Positions 1 to 7,660 of a stretch of 36,886 bases of DNA are shown in pieces. The notes beneath the pieces are model-generated. The model did not search any database. It saw nothing but the letters and a program-made list of their open reading frames with translations, and was not told the origin of the DNA. Every line of letters starts with the position of its first letter. The first letter of the stretch is position 1. The position numbers were made by a program, and so were the translations under genes. Source of the stretch: Pseudoalteromonas rubra (GTDB taxonomy: Bacteria; Pseudomonadota; Gammaproteobacteria; Enterobacterales; Alteromonadaceae); NCBI RefSeq assembly GCF_005887095.1, contig NZ_PNCI01000057.1:1-36886 (forward strand). Reading direction: 5' to 3'.

Positions 1-34
1 CTTATTTGATAAGTCACAATGAATACCTCTGTAC

Positions 35-94
35 ACCACCACTCTATATGACCCGATCCAGCAGTCAGTGATTCGGATCCACTCGGTCGTACCA
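35..94 (+). pseudogene. 3' fragment of the same tRNA-like sequence
   Basis: This repeats the 3' part of the neighbouring tRNA-like unit with two substitutions and ends in CGGTCGTACCA. The 5' acceptor strand and D arm are missing, so it cannot fold as a tRNA. The loss is an exact 24-base deletion relative to unit 2, between two AC dinucleotides. Confidence 0.65.
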
Positions 95-127
95 ACTTAT
101 TTGATAAGTCACAATATCCACCTCTGT

Positions 128-213
128 ACGACCGTAGCTCAGTTGGTTAGAGCACCACCACTCTCTATGACCCGGTCCAGCAGTCAGTGATTCGGATCCA
201 CTCGGTCGTACCA
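128..213 (+). pseudogene. Degenerate tRNA-Val(GAC)-like gene
   Basis: The ends and two arms fit a tRNA. The acceptor strands ACGACCG (128-134) and CGGTCGT (203-209) pair perfectly and are followed by ACCA. A D arm GCTC/GAGC flanks the loop AGTTGGTTA (137-153). A T arm AGTGA/CCACT flanks TTCGGAT (186-202), with one A-C mismatch. The D arm and the following ACCACC resemble E. coli tRNA-Val(GAC), recalled from knowledge. The middle is wrong: 155-185 is about nine bases longer than a class I tRNA allows, has no 5-bp anticodon stem, and lacks a GAC anticodon loop. It is probably a tRNA pseudogene, although an intact acceptor and T arm could still be recognised by tRNA-processing enzymes. Confidence 0.65.
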
Positions 214-336
214 ACTCCCGTTATTAGCCTCCCATCACGGCTCCAAAATACCTCTTATTATTCCTCAACAGCCTGTAACAATGCGCATTTCGCCTATAGT
301 AAGAGTCATGTTTATGCGAGAGTTTATTGAACGGGT

Positions 337-364
337 TTGCTCTGACCTGAGAATTTGCTATAAA
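337..364 (+). promoter_or_regulatory. Extended -10 promoter of the binding-protein/kinase operon
   Basis: A -35-like TTGCTC (337-342) is separated by 16 bases from TATAAA (359-364). The -10 box is preceded by TGC, giving the extended form TGnTATAAA. The site lies about 30 bases upstream of the start codon at 396, which has the ribosome binding site AAGGAAGG (386-393). This is pattern matching to the sigma-70 consensus only. Confidence 0.55.
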
Positions 365-377
365 TTAGTTAGCAAAT
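353..377 (+). promoter_or_regulatory. Perfect 25-base inverted repeat over the -10 box (candidate operator)
   Basis: Arms ATTTGCTA (353-360) and TAGCAAAT (370-377) are exact inverted repeats with a 9-base spacer. The left arm overlaps the extended -10 element, and the right arm lies about where transcription would begin. This is the geometry expected for a dimeric repressor site. The cognate regulator is unknown. Confidence 0.5.
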
Positions 378-395
378 CCCATTCTAAGGAAGGTC

Positions 396-1592
396 ATGCT
401 TGGCAGGTTATCCTCCACGTTCTTGTTCATGTTGATAACAGGCCTGTGCAGCTTTATGGCGCATACCAAGACGTCACCCCCTCAATCATTGACCATTGCC
501 ATTGGCCTGGAAAACTACGACTTCAACCCCCTGTTTAGTGAGTTCACCAGAAAAACCGGTATTCGGGTCAAAGTCGTAGAATTCGAGAACAACTCCTTAA
601 AATCTGAGCTTCTGCTGAGAGCCAGTAATAACGCTCTACCCGACGGCATCATAGTACCCGCAGACTATATGGGGTTGACGGCACTTAACTTATCCGAAGT
701 CCCAGATAACTGGCTTTCAACGCACTTGATCGATCAGGTCCGCACGAACATCAAAGCCAATGGTGCAACCCTTGGTGTACCTATAGTATTTGGTAACCAC
801 CTGATGCTTTATTACAATCGAGCACTTGTCAGCGATCCAGCCAAGAGCTGGCTGCAGCTTCGCGAGCAACAAAAGAAGCAGGCGCTTAAAATCAGTTGGA
901 ACTATTATGAAATGTACTGGTATAGAGCGTTTTTAGGTACTTTCGGAACATCACTGATTGTAAATGGCAACGCTAACTTAGATACACCCGCTATGGTGAA
1001 CGCACTGCGCTGGTATAAGTCTCTTAAAGACGAGGCCTGGTTAGATGTGGAGTGCGACTACGATTGTACCGTGAATCGATTTTTAGCTGGGGACGTCGCC
1101 TATACAATTAACGGCTCCTGGATGTTTCAACGATTCTCAGAGCATTTCGGTGACAATTTAGGTGTTGCGCAACTACCCAGACTGCATAGTGAACCAATGC
1201 GCTCTTACTTTTCGTCTCACGTTATGGCGTTTCCCGACAACGCTTTATCTGGTAGCAAAAGGGCCGAGCTCAGAATACTGTCTGAGTTTTTACAATCTTT
1301 GCCAGTGCAAACTAATTTATGGTCTTCCATTAATGCGCTACCTGTCGACAGGCGCGCACTTGAAATGCTTAAAATACAAGGAATAGCACAAGTAGAAGCA
1401 CTTATATCTACGCTGGAGCACGCGCAGCCTATGCCCAACGAAGCACAGATGGCCTTTGTATGGGAGGCGATGTTAAAGGGCCTGACACGCCATCTGGCAG
1501 GTGTACTTGACGAACATCAGGCCGCCCACTTTATGCAACATATTGTCGAAAAGTCGATTAGCTATGAGCAAGAAAAAAAGCCTGGTCAGTGA
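396..1592 (+). CDS. Periplasmic extracellular solute-binding protein (sugar-type)
   Basis: The 398-residue protein has an N-terminal signal peptide (basic residue at 4, hydrophobic stretch about 8-21). The remainder resembles family 1/8 extracellular solute-binding proteins of the MalE type: an early strand-helix start (LTIAIG then FSEFTRKTGI), a ligand-cleft region with GVPIVFGNHLMLYYNRAL, and a GDVAYTINGSWMF segment. ABC permease genes normally accompany such proteins, but here the next gene is a membrane histidine kinase that overlaps it by 29 bases. That suggests the protein is a periplasmic co-receptor for the kinase rather than a transport component. A strong ribosome binding site, AAGGAAGG, precedes the ATG. 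The ligand is unknown. The position before the only early Cys (Cys18) does not fit a lipobox. Confidence 0.85.
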   Translation: MLGRLSSTFLFMLITGLCSFMAHTKTSPPQSLTIAIGLENYDFNPLFSEFTRKTGIRVKVVEFENNSLKSELLLRASNNALPDGIIVPADYMGLTALNLSEVPDNWLSTHLIDQVRTNIKANGATLGVPIVFGNHLMLYYNRALVSDPAKSWLQLREQQKKQALKISWNYYEMYWYRAFLGTFGTSLIVNGNANLDTPAMVNALRWYKSLKDEAWLDVECDYDCTVNRFLAGDVAYTINGSWMFQRFSEHFGDNLGVAQLPRLHSEPMRSYFSSHVMAFPDNALSGSKRAELRILSEFLQSLPVQTNLWSSINALPVDRRALEMLKIQGIAQVEALISTLEHAQPMPNEAQMAFVWEAMLKGLTRHLAGVLDEHQAAHFMQHIVEKSISYEQEKKPGQ

Positions 1593-3792
1593 GTTACAGC
1601 TTAAAGTCGGTGCAATGGTCCTTGCCTTGCTGATCATTGCCCTCGCTCACTTTGCTTACAGTGCCTGGACACAAGCCAATAAAATTGCCGCAGATACGGT
1701 GGTACAACGTGCAACTAGTCTGTCTTTAGATATCAAAAATAGACTCGCTGAGTTTACATTTCAGGTTGCTCATTACAGCGATCACAGGATCCTGGCAGAG
1801 CTGCCACTAAATCTTTTATATACGCAATATGCACTAAAAGAAATGCGCGACCTCGTATACCAATCCCCTCTGGTAAAAAGTGTGATGATCAGCGACGGCT
1901 CGCCCTACATAGTCGAAGGGTATCCGCTGTATACCCTGCACTGGGCCACGCCCTCTATCATTGAGCACGCTAATTCAGTAATCAATGAAAGTGCGCGCGA
2001 ATTGATGGTACGCAAACTGCTGATCAGTAATAAGGAGCTTGGAATTACCGACACAGCCGGAAGCACCTTATTCATTGCCGTACCACTACGCCAAACCTTG
2101 CCCTCTCTCATAGACCCCTTTCGCTACACCAGTGTATTATTTTTCGAACTCGATGTAAGCCAGCTTGCCATTGAGCTGGCAGATTACGAATCTTTAAGTA
2201 CCTTTTCTGAGCGACAAATGTGGTTTAGTGAAGGTCAAGAGTTTGAGGGAGGCCTTAGCGCGACACATCCGATTTATGAACGCAGTGACGACGGATTAAG
2301 CTTGACGCTCTCACTGTCTCACCAGCACAGCGCATATACTCGTGAGATCCTGTACGCTATTATAAGAAGCGCACTACTTGCACTGGGTGTACTAATCATA
2401 CTCTTCTGGTATTTGGCCTATGTGAGTCGTAAGGTAACAAGCCCCATGAAGCAGCTTGAGAAATACTGCACATCACTGACTTCAGGTAATTATCAGCAAA
2501 ATAATGCTAACCTGGAATATGAAGAGCTCAAAACACTACAAAAAACGCTGAACGAGCTAGTGAGTACCGTTAATACCCAAGTGACACAACTTAAGCAAGA
2601 AAAGGTGCGTGCAGAACAATCAGAGCTGGCTAAAGCGCAGTTTCTGGCTACCATGAGCCATGAGATCCGCACGCCCATGAACGCGATTCTGGGAGTGTTC
2701 CAGCTACTCCGGCAACACAATCATGCGCAAGAAGAACGCTCGCTCGTCGAACAAGGCTACACCTCCTCACAGACCCTGCTAGCCCTGGTTAATGATATAC
2801 TCGACTTTTCGAAAATGGAGGCGGGTAAGCTTAACCTCGAGGTGCTTGAGGTGGACATACTACAACTATGTCGGGAAGTGATTCAGGAGTACCATCATCT
2901 GGCGCGTGACAAACAAGTCGTATTAGAGCTCACCTCTGAGCTAAAACCACACCTATCAGTCAGACTTGCCGACCCCCTGCGACTTAAGCAAATATTACGT
3001 AACTTGTTGTCAAATGCTATCAAGTTTACCGAGCAAGGTCAGGTTGAACTGAATGTGCTAGGCGACAAGGAAACGCTCACGATTGAGGTCTGTGATACTG
3101 GGATAGGCATGACACCTACCCAGGTAGACAGCCTGTTTAAACACTTTCATCAAGCTGACAGTTCAACCACGCGCAAATACGGGGGATCGGGGCTCGGACT
3201 GGCAATTGTCAAACAGCTGGTAGAGCTTATGCAAGGTGAAGTTGCAGTCAGTAGTGTCGCGGGCGAAGGTAGCCAGTTCAGAGTTAATCTGCCTCTGTTA
3301 AGTGCCAAGCCAACACCACAACCCGTAACCACGGAAGTAAAACCGCAAATCCCAGATTTGCGCGGCGTTAACGTATTGCTGGCTGAAGACAACCTGATTA
3401 ATCAACAAATATTTGCTGCAATGATGAAAAAGACCCACGCTAACATAACCCTGGCCAACAACGGTCAGCTGGCCATGGATTGTTTCAATGAATCGCAGCC
3501 CGACCTTTTCTTTGTTGATATTCAAATGCCAGTTATGGATGGTATAGAGGTTTGCCAACAGGTTAAAAGTACCGAATTTAACAAACCTCTGATAGCCATC
3601 ACTGCGAATGTGCTCTCTGAGGATGTCAGCCGGTATCTGTCACTCGGCTTTGACGATTTTGTCGCCAAACCAATTGATATGCAAGCTCTGTTTGATACTG
3701 TTACTCGAGTTATGGATAAGCAAGCACAAAAAAATCCCACTAAGTCAGATGCGTCAACACTAGATAGCAATGACCAACTAATACGGCGCTAA
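1564..3792 (+). CDS. Membrane hybrid sensor histidine kinase
   Basis: The 742-residue protein has these parts in order: membrane segment about 14-34, periplasmic sensor about 35-262, second membrane segment about 265-287, HAMP and coiled coil to about 350, HisKA with FLATMSHEIRTPMN (phospho-accepting His366), HATPase with NLLSNAIKFTE, DTGIGM and GGSGLGLAI, and a C-terminal receiver from about 600 with phospho-acceptor Asp652 in DIQMPVMDG. It has no HPt or DNA-binding domain. I chose the ATG at 1564. An in-frame GTG at 1501 would add 21 residues and lengthen the overlap, but the MSKKKSL basic start directly before the membrane helix fits better. It overlaps the binding-protein gene by 29 bases, so the two are probably translationally coupled. 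A phosphorelay partner must be encoded elsewhere. Confidence 0.93.
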   Translation: MSKKKSLVSELQLKVGAMVLALLIIALAHFAYSAWTQANKIAADTVVQRATSLSLDIKNRLAEFTFQVAHYSDHRILAELPLNLLYTQYALKEMRDLVYQSPLVKSVMISDGSPYIVEGYPLYTLHWATPSIIEHANSVINESARELMVRKLLISNKELGITDTAGSTLFIAVPLRQTLPSLIDPFRYTSVLFFELDVSQLAIELADYESLSTFSERQMWFSEGQEFEGGLSATHPIYERSDDGLSLTLSLSHQHSAYTREILYAIIRSALLALGVLIILFWYLAYVSRKVTSPMKQLEKYCTSLTSGNYQQNNANLEYEELKTLQKTLNELVSTVNTQVTQLKQEKVRAEQSELAKAQFLATMSHEIRTPMNAILGVFQLLRQHNHAQEERSLVEQGYTSSQTLLALVNDILDFSKMEAGKLNLEVLEVDILQLCREVIQEYHHLARDKQVVLELTSELKPHLSVRLADPLRLKQILRNLLSNAIKFTEQGQVELNVLGDKETLTIEVCDTGIGMTPTQVDSLFKHFHQADSSTTRKYGGSGLGLAIVKQLVELMQGEVAVSSVAGEGSQFRVNLPLLSAKPTPQPVTTEVKPQIPDLRGVNVLLAEDNLINQQIFAAMMKKTHANITLANNGQLAMDCFNESQPDLFFVDIQMPVMDGIEVCQQVKSTEFNKPLIAITANVLSEDVSRYLSLGFDDFVAKPIDMQALFDTVTRVMDKQAQKNPTKSDASTLDSNDQLIRR

Positions 3793-3815
3793 GCCATCAG
3801 GGAGCGTTGATAAAC

Positions 3816-4385
3816 ATGGTATGCGGGGACGACACTCTGTTCCTTCGACCTTTTGAAGAGTCAGATCTCAAGGACTTTGTCCGATACAGAGCTAATCCAG
3901 AGGTTGCACGATTTCAAAGCTGGGATGAAAACTATACGCTAAAAGATGCCAGTGCACTTTTCCAGGCGATGGACTATAACCGTTTCGCAGAGCCTGGATT
4001 GTGGTTTCAGGTTGCTATCGTTCGGCGCGTTTCAGCAGAGCTGCTTGGCGACCTGGCATTGCACTTTTTACCACAACAGCAGGTTGAGATTGGTTTTACG
4101 CTGGCGCCTGAATCACAGCGTAAAGGAGTAGCTAGACATGCACTTCGGTTATTACTACCCCATTTGTTTTCGAAATACGACATTCACCGCGTGAGCGCAC
4201 TCACTGATACCCGAAACTTACCTGCTCAAAAGTTGTTGGAGGCACTATATTTTCGATGTGAAGCCCACTATATAAAAAGCCTCTATTTCAAGGGAAGCTG
4301 GGTAGATGAATACAGCTATGCACTGTTACGCGAAGAGTACAATCAGCTCACCTCTTCAATGCAACCAATAGTGCCTCAGCCATAG
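3816..4385 (+). CDS. GNAT-family N-acetyltransferase
   Basis: The 189-residue protein resembles the RimJ/RimL-type branch: LFLRPFEESDLKDFVRYRAN at the start, a central beta-bulge strand, the acetyl-CoA-binding stretch PESQRKGVARHAL, and TDTRNLPAQKLLEALYF near the end. Members move an acetyl group from acetyl-CoA to an amine on a protein, antibiotic or small molecule; the substrate cannot be read from sequence. The ATG at 3816 follows GGGAG (3800-3804). A TTG at 3807 is in frame but only two bases from that site. The gene begins 23 bases after the kinase stop, so co-transcription is likely. Its 3' end overlaps the convergent gene by 38 bases. Confidence 0.85.
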   Translation: MVCGDDTLFLRPFEESDLKDFVRYRANPEVARFQSWDENYTLKDASALFQAMDYNRFAEPGLWFQVAIVRRVSAELLGDLALHFLPQQQVEIGFTLAPESQRKGVARHALRLLLPHLFSKYDIHRVSALTDTRNLPAQKLLEALYFRCEAHYIKSLYFKGSWVDEYSYALLREEYNQLTSSMQPIVPQP

Positions 4386-5094
4386 GTATTGCCGACACCG
4401 GATTCTGGCCTGTGACAAACTGACCATCTACAACAACATTCACCTGACCTTTTTTTGCAGCAACAAATATTGCGCCAAGCCTTGTTGCCTCATCTTCAAT
4501 CAAAAATGGATAATGTGTGCGAGCAAACCACCCTTCTTCGCTGTTCGCTTTACCGGTAATACGCTTGTTTAAGATCAACCGGTGACCACTTTCATCCTGT
4601 AAGTTTAATAAGGCGACAGTGCCGTGACAATCCGCAGCAATAATACCGCCTGCTTTATATATGGCTTCTGTAAGCTTCTTTGCTGTGGCATGTGCCGTCA
4701 GATCAAACATTGGTCCAGCTCCGCCTGCGTAGTAAACAGCAAGATAATCACGACTATCGCGTGTTTCTAAATCATTTGGTTCACTAAGCTGTTGCTTAAG
4801 AGGCGAATTATCCAGCCAACGTCTTTGTGCCTCTGCCAGTCGCCCTCTGGGGTATCCTGGCTTACCGGTACTACTGACAAGCTCGATCTCGAACCCTGCG
4901 TCGTACAACACCCGGTATGGACCCACAACTTCAGGTAGCCAAAAGCCATGTTTATCCCCTGAGATAACAAAAAGAATTTTACCTTTGCGCGCGTCAGCAG
5001 ATAAAGCGGGCATAGAAAAAGTCATAATCAAGGCAAACAAAACAAGCATTTTAACTAATACCTGAAAATGAGCACGATGGAATCTATACATCAT
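4348..5094 (-). CDS. Exported DJ-1/PfpI-family (type 1 glutamine amidotransferase-like) protein
   Basis: The 248-residue protein begins with a signal peptide (hydrophobic stretch about 12-31, likely cut after ALSA near residue 33). The mature part is a DJ-1/PfpI fold: KILFVISG opening strand, an acidic residue in FWLPEVVGPY (Glu55), and the nucleophile elbow AADCHGTVAL with Cys156 followed by His157. The family includes chaperone/deglycase-type and amidase-type members (DJ-1, Hsp31/HchA, PfpI), most of them cytosolic. The predicted export is unusual and points to a periplasmic role. AAGGAC lies just upstream of the start. It is convergent with the GNAT gene, with overlapping 3' ends. Confidence 0.85.
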   Translation of the reverse strand: MMYRFHRAHFQVLVKMLVLFALIMTFSMPALSADARKGKILFVISGDKHGFWLPEVVGPYRVLYDAGFEIELVSSTGKPGYPRGRLAEAQRRWLDNSPLKQQLSEPNDLETRDSRDYLAVYYAGGAGPMFDLTAHATAKKLTEAIYKAGGIIAADCHGTVALLNLQDESGHRLILNKRITGKANSEEGWFARTHYPFLIEDEATRLGAIFVAAKKGQVNVVVDGQFVTGQNPVSAIPMAEALLVALKR

Positions 5095-5384
5095 AAAAGT
5101 CCTTATTTGGGTTTAATGTCTGCTCACCTTATCGGCTCGTACTCAATGACACATGAAGTAACGCTGATTTATTCAGGAATTCTCAGGACGAGTCTGTGAC
5201 TCCACTGTGACCAAGATTTTATTTCTTTATATTTTAAAGGGTTAAAATTACACAATTGAGGAGGATGAAAGTATCCGGATTTACGCCAACCTATAAACTA
5301 GCGTACTATCTGAATGTTCCAACTCATAGATTGGCGTGTACAAAGATAACAATAATACCATTGTGTGCCAGGCAGGAGCCTATT
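5095..5384. promoter_or_regulatory. Divergent intergenic region
   Basis: This 290-base gap lies between the exported DJ-1-like gene (leftward) and the membrane regulator (rightward), so it should hold promoters for both. I see a short perfect inverted repeat GAGTC-TGT-GACTC (5190-5202) and an AT-rich stretch (about 5218-5250). No promoter could be assigned with confidence. The part from 5256 could instead be coding if the regulator starts upstream. Confidence 0.35.
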
Positions 5385-7463
5385 TTGAGATACCTGAGAT
5401 TTGAAAACCTAATCATAGATACCCATAACCAGATACTGATCCGTGATGGTGTCTCAGTGACGCTGGCACCAAAGGTATTCGATTTGCTCTACTACCTGGC
5501 GTGCAATCAACAGCGCGTGATCAGCAAAGATGAACTAATGGATACAGTGTGGCAAGGCACACTAGTAACAGACAATGCCATTAGCCGAACCCTGGTCAAG
5601 GTGCGCAAAGCACTGGGCGATGATCCCAAGTCCCCCAATTTCATTTTGACCGTGCCGCGCAAGGGATATCGAATGATCACTTCATTTCATGAAACAGATC
5701 AGGTACCCATACAAACAGAACCCTTCTCTGCCCATGCAAGCAGACATCAGCCTCTATCCAGCATAATCAGAATTAAGCGGCCCATTTTATCTGCTATTGC
5801 CTTGTGTGCTGCTGCCATTTTCGTGACAGGAATGTTCCTGTACTATCATTATTCGTCACCTGGGCTGAGTAAAAACAAACAAGTTACACCCTATACGCGA
5901 GCACAGGGCGAAGAGTTATACCCCAGTCTGTCGCCAGATCTCAAAGCGCTCGCATATGTCAAAAAGATGAACCAGCTGAATGTGCTCATCGTCGAAAATG
6001 TCAGTACACATTCCCAGCAGCAGCTATCAATCCCGCTTGCGCGGTTTAGTCGACCAAGTTGGTCACCTGATAGTGAGCAGCTTGCATTTGTTATGCATAC
6101 ACCGCAAACATGTGGTATTTACCTGACTCCTGTGACGCACTTACGTACGCAATCACAATGGCAAAAACTCAGCACATGTGGCAACGAAAGTAAGCCCGAC
6201 CTCGCGTTTTCAATAGATGGAACGAAACTCTACTTCAATGATCGCACATCTGAAGAGTTCGGCTATCAAGTTTTCCAGATTGATTTAACCCAGAGGCAAA
6301 AGTCGATCGTGAATCAGCCTATTACCAATGGCCGTGGAAACTACGCCTTTGACCTTTCACCTGACGGACGTTCGTTGGTGATGTTAAACAGTGAATTTGG
6401 CCCAAAAACACGTATTTACACGCTCGACTTATCCTCGTCAAAGCTCACCCAGACCGCACAACTTGACTACCTGATGCGCTCAGCTATCTGGCATCATGAC
6501 AGTCAAAGTTTGATCCACCCAGCCCCACACCCGGCTTATGAGCTGTGGCAAAGTACTGTGCAAGGCGATAAATTGGCAACTGTCGTTAGCAATACAGCGC
6601 GCGTAAAACATCCGGCCAGAATAAACAATGGTACAGATTTCACCTTTGTGTCTTACCTTCTGGATCGAGATATCTATTTACAACGTAGTTCTGACAACCA
6701 AACATTCCCCCTGGCAAATTCATCGGTTATGGATTACCTGCCGACGATTGCAGACACGTCATCACATTATGCCTTTGTCTCAAAACGCTCAACACACGCA
6801 CAAGTGTATCTGGGGGATATAACGCAACCGCTGGCGGAGCCTGTTCCGTTAACTTCCAGTAACCCCCCTCATCGATTTTACCAGCTCGCATTTTCTCCCG
6901 ATGGTGATCGGTTGCTCAGCCTGGGTGACAATCAGCTTCTCCTCTCAAATATCACCACACTGGAAACTGTCGCTCTGCCCGTCACCGATATGGCTATCAG
7001 GGGGGTCAGCTGGCATTCTGATAATCAATTGCTGTTTTCCACTACCAGAAACAATCGCTGGCAGCTGGTACGTTTCGATTTGACGACGCTTGAATCAGAG
7101 CCTATTTTCCCCGAGTTTATGGGTGGGATCTACAGTAAACACGATGACGCTTTTTACTTGTTACACCGAAAAACAGGCCAGGTATACAAACACACAGAGT
7201 CAAGTGGAGAGACCTCAGCTTTGCCATTGTATTGTACAACGCACCTGCCCAATCGACGGCTTACTCTGCAGCGTAGCAAAAATGGCTTACATTGTGTTAA
7301 AGACGATCGAAGTCATGCACACCTCTCTATGACATCAACGGATAAACTAATCTGGCCTCAACAGATTGATAATACAGATTATCAGCTTTCGGCACATGGA
7401 ATAACCTATACACGTCTGCAACGCACCACAGCAGATGTCATGAGAACACTCGATGTACAGTGA
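5385..7463 (+). CDS. ToxR/CadC-type membrane transcription regulator with beta-propeller sensor
   Basis: The protein has an N-terminal OmpR-type winged helix (about 1-100; RYLRFENLIIDT, then ISKDELMDTVWQG, then a KVRKALGDD recognition helix and VPRKGYR wing). One membrane segment follows at about 134-156, and then about 530 periplasmic residues. The periplasmic part contains TolB/WD40-like blade signatures such as SLSPDLKALAYV, WSPDSEQLAFV, LSPDGRSLVML and FSPDGDRLLSLG, so it is probably a beta-propeller. I chose the TTG at 5385 because AGGAG (5374-5378) precedes it by six bases and winged-helix proteins of this kind start there (692 residues). An ATG at 5265 (732 residues) or TTG at 5256 (735 residues) is possible, but the GAGGAGG there abuts the ATG. 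The same-strand export genes downstream are the likely target. Confidence 0.85.
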   Translation: MRYLRFENLIIDTHNQILIRDGVSVTLAPKVFDLLYYLACNQQRVISKDELMDTVWQGTLVTDNAISRTLVKVRKALGDDPKSPNFILTVPRKGYRMITSFHETDQVPIQTEPFSAHASRHQPLSSIIRIKRPILSAIALCAAAIFVTGMFLYYHYSSPGLSKNKQVTPYTRAQGEELYPSLSPDLKALAYVKKMNQLNVLIVENVSTHSQQQLSIPLARFSRPSWSPDSEQLAFVMHTPQTCGIYLTPVTHLRTQSQWQKLSTCGNESKPDLAFSIDGTKLYFNDRTSEEFGYQVFQIDLTQRQKSIVNQPITNGRGNYAFDLSPDGRSLVMLNSEFGPKTRIYTLDLSSSKLTQTAQLDYLMRSAIWHHDSQSLIHPAPHPAYELWQSTVQGDKLATVVSNTARVKHPARINNGTDFTFVSYLLDRDIYLQRSSDNQTFPLANSSVMDYLPTIADTSSHYAFVSKRSTHAQVYLGDITQPLAEPVPLTSSNPPHRFYQLAFSPDGDRLLSLGDNQLLLSNITTLETVALPVTDMAIRGVSWHSDNQLLFSTTRNNRWQLVRFDLTTLESEPIFPEFMGGIYSKHDDAFYLLHRKTGQVYKHTESSGETSALPLYCTTHLPNRRLTLQRSKNGLHCVKDDRSHAHLSMTSTDKLIWPQQIDNTDYQLSAHGITYTRLQRTTADVMRTLDVQ

Positions 7464-7478
7464 GACATTTTTTGTAGG

Positions 7479-7497
7479 AGATACAACCCCTGTATCT
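7479..7497 (+). promoter_or_regulatory. Inverted repeat after the regulator gene
   Basis: AGATACA (7479-7485) and TGTATCT (7491-7497) form a perfect 7-base inverted repeat with loop ACCCC. It is 15 bases after the regulator's stop and lacks a T-run on its 3' side. It could be a weak terminator or a protein-binding site in the 197-base gap before the export genes. Confidence 0.35.
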
Positions 7498-7536
7498 TAA
7501 CTCAACTTAAGTAACTAATTTTATTACTTTTAGTTA

Positions 7537-7555
7537 TGACCACTCCTGGTGGTCA
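7537..7555 (+). promoter_or_regulatory. Second inverted repeat before the export operon (candidate operator)
   Basis: TGACCAC (7537-7543) and GTGGTCA (7549-7555) form a perfect 7-base inverted repeat with spacer TCCTG, followed by TCACTTTTC. It lies about 105 bases upstream of the adaptor start. It may be a weak terminator or a site for the winged-helix regulator encoded just upstream. Confidence 0.35.
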
Positions 7556-7660
7556 TCACTTTTCCGTGCGCTATCACTCCTTTTCCTGGTTTGTTCCTGA
7601 CTCTCCTTTGCAATTTAACAATACTGGTCAGCGTTTTCATTCACAGGATCAGGAGCCAGT

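Larger units (their letters stand above)
1..214 (+). repeat. Two tandem tRNA-derived repeat units
   Basis: Two units follow each other. Each starts with the same 20-base spacer CTTATTTGATAAGTCACAAT (1-20 and 96-115), which contains the small hairpin CTTAT-TTG-ATAAG. Each then has a CCTCTGTAC stretch and a tRNA-like 3' part ending in ACCA. The 61-base 3' parts (35-95 and 154-214) differ at only two positions. Unit 1 lacks 24 bases present in unit 2 (130-153), which are the 5' half of the tRNA-like sequence. The units look like decayed members of a tandem tRNA array that may continue to the left of the window. This is not a CRISPR array: there are only two units, and they are tRNA-like. Confidence 0.8.

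Noticed and set aside
1..214. Possible CRISPR array
   Set aside because: Only two units, with a long repeat and a shared spacer. The repeated part is tRNA-like.
281..538. 85-codon plus-strand reading frame before and over the start of the binding-protein gene
   Set aside because: It covers the promoter and ribosome binding site of the next gene and overlaps its coding sequence in another frame, with no recognisable domain.
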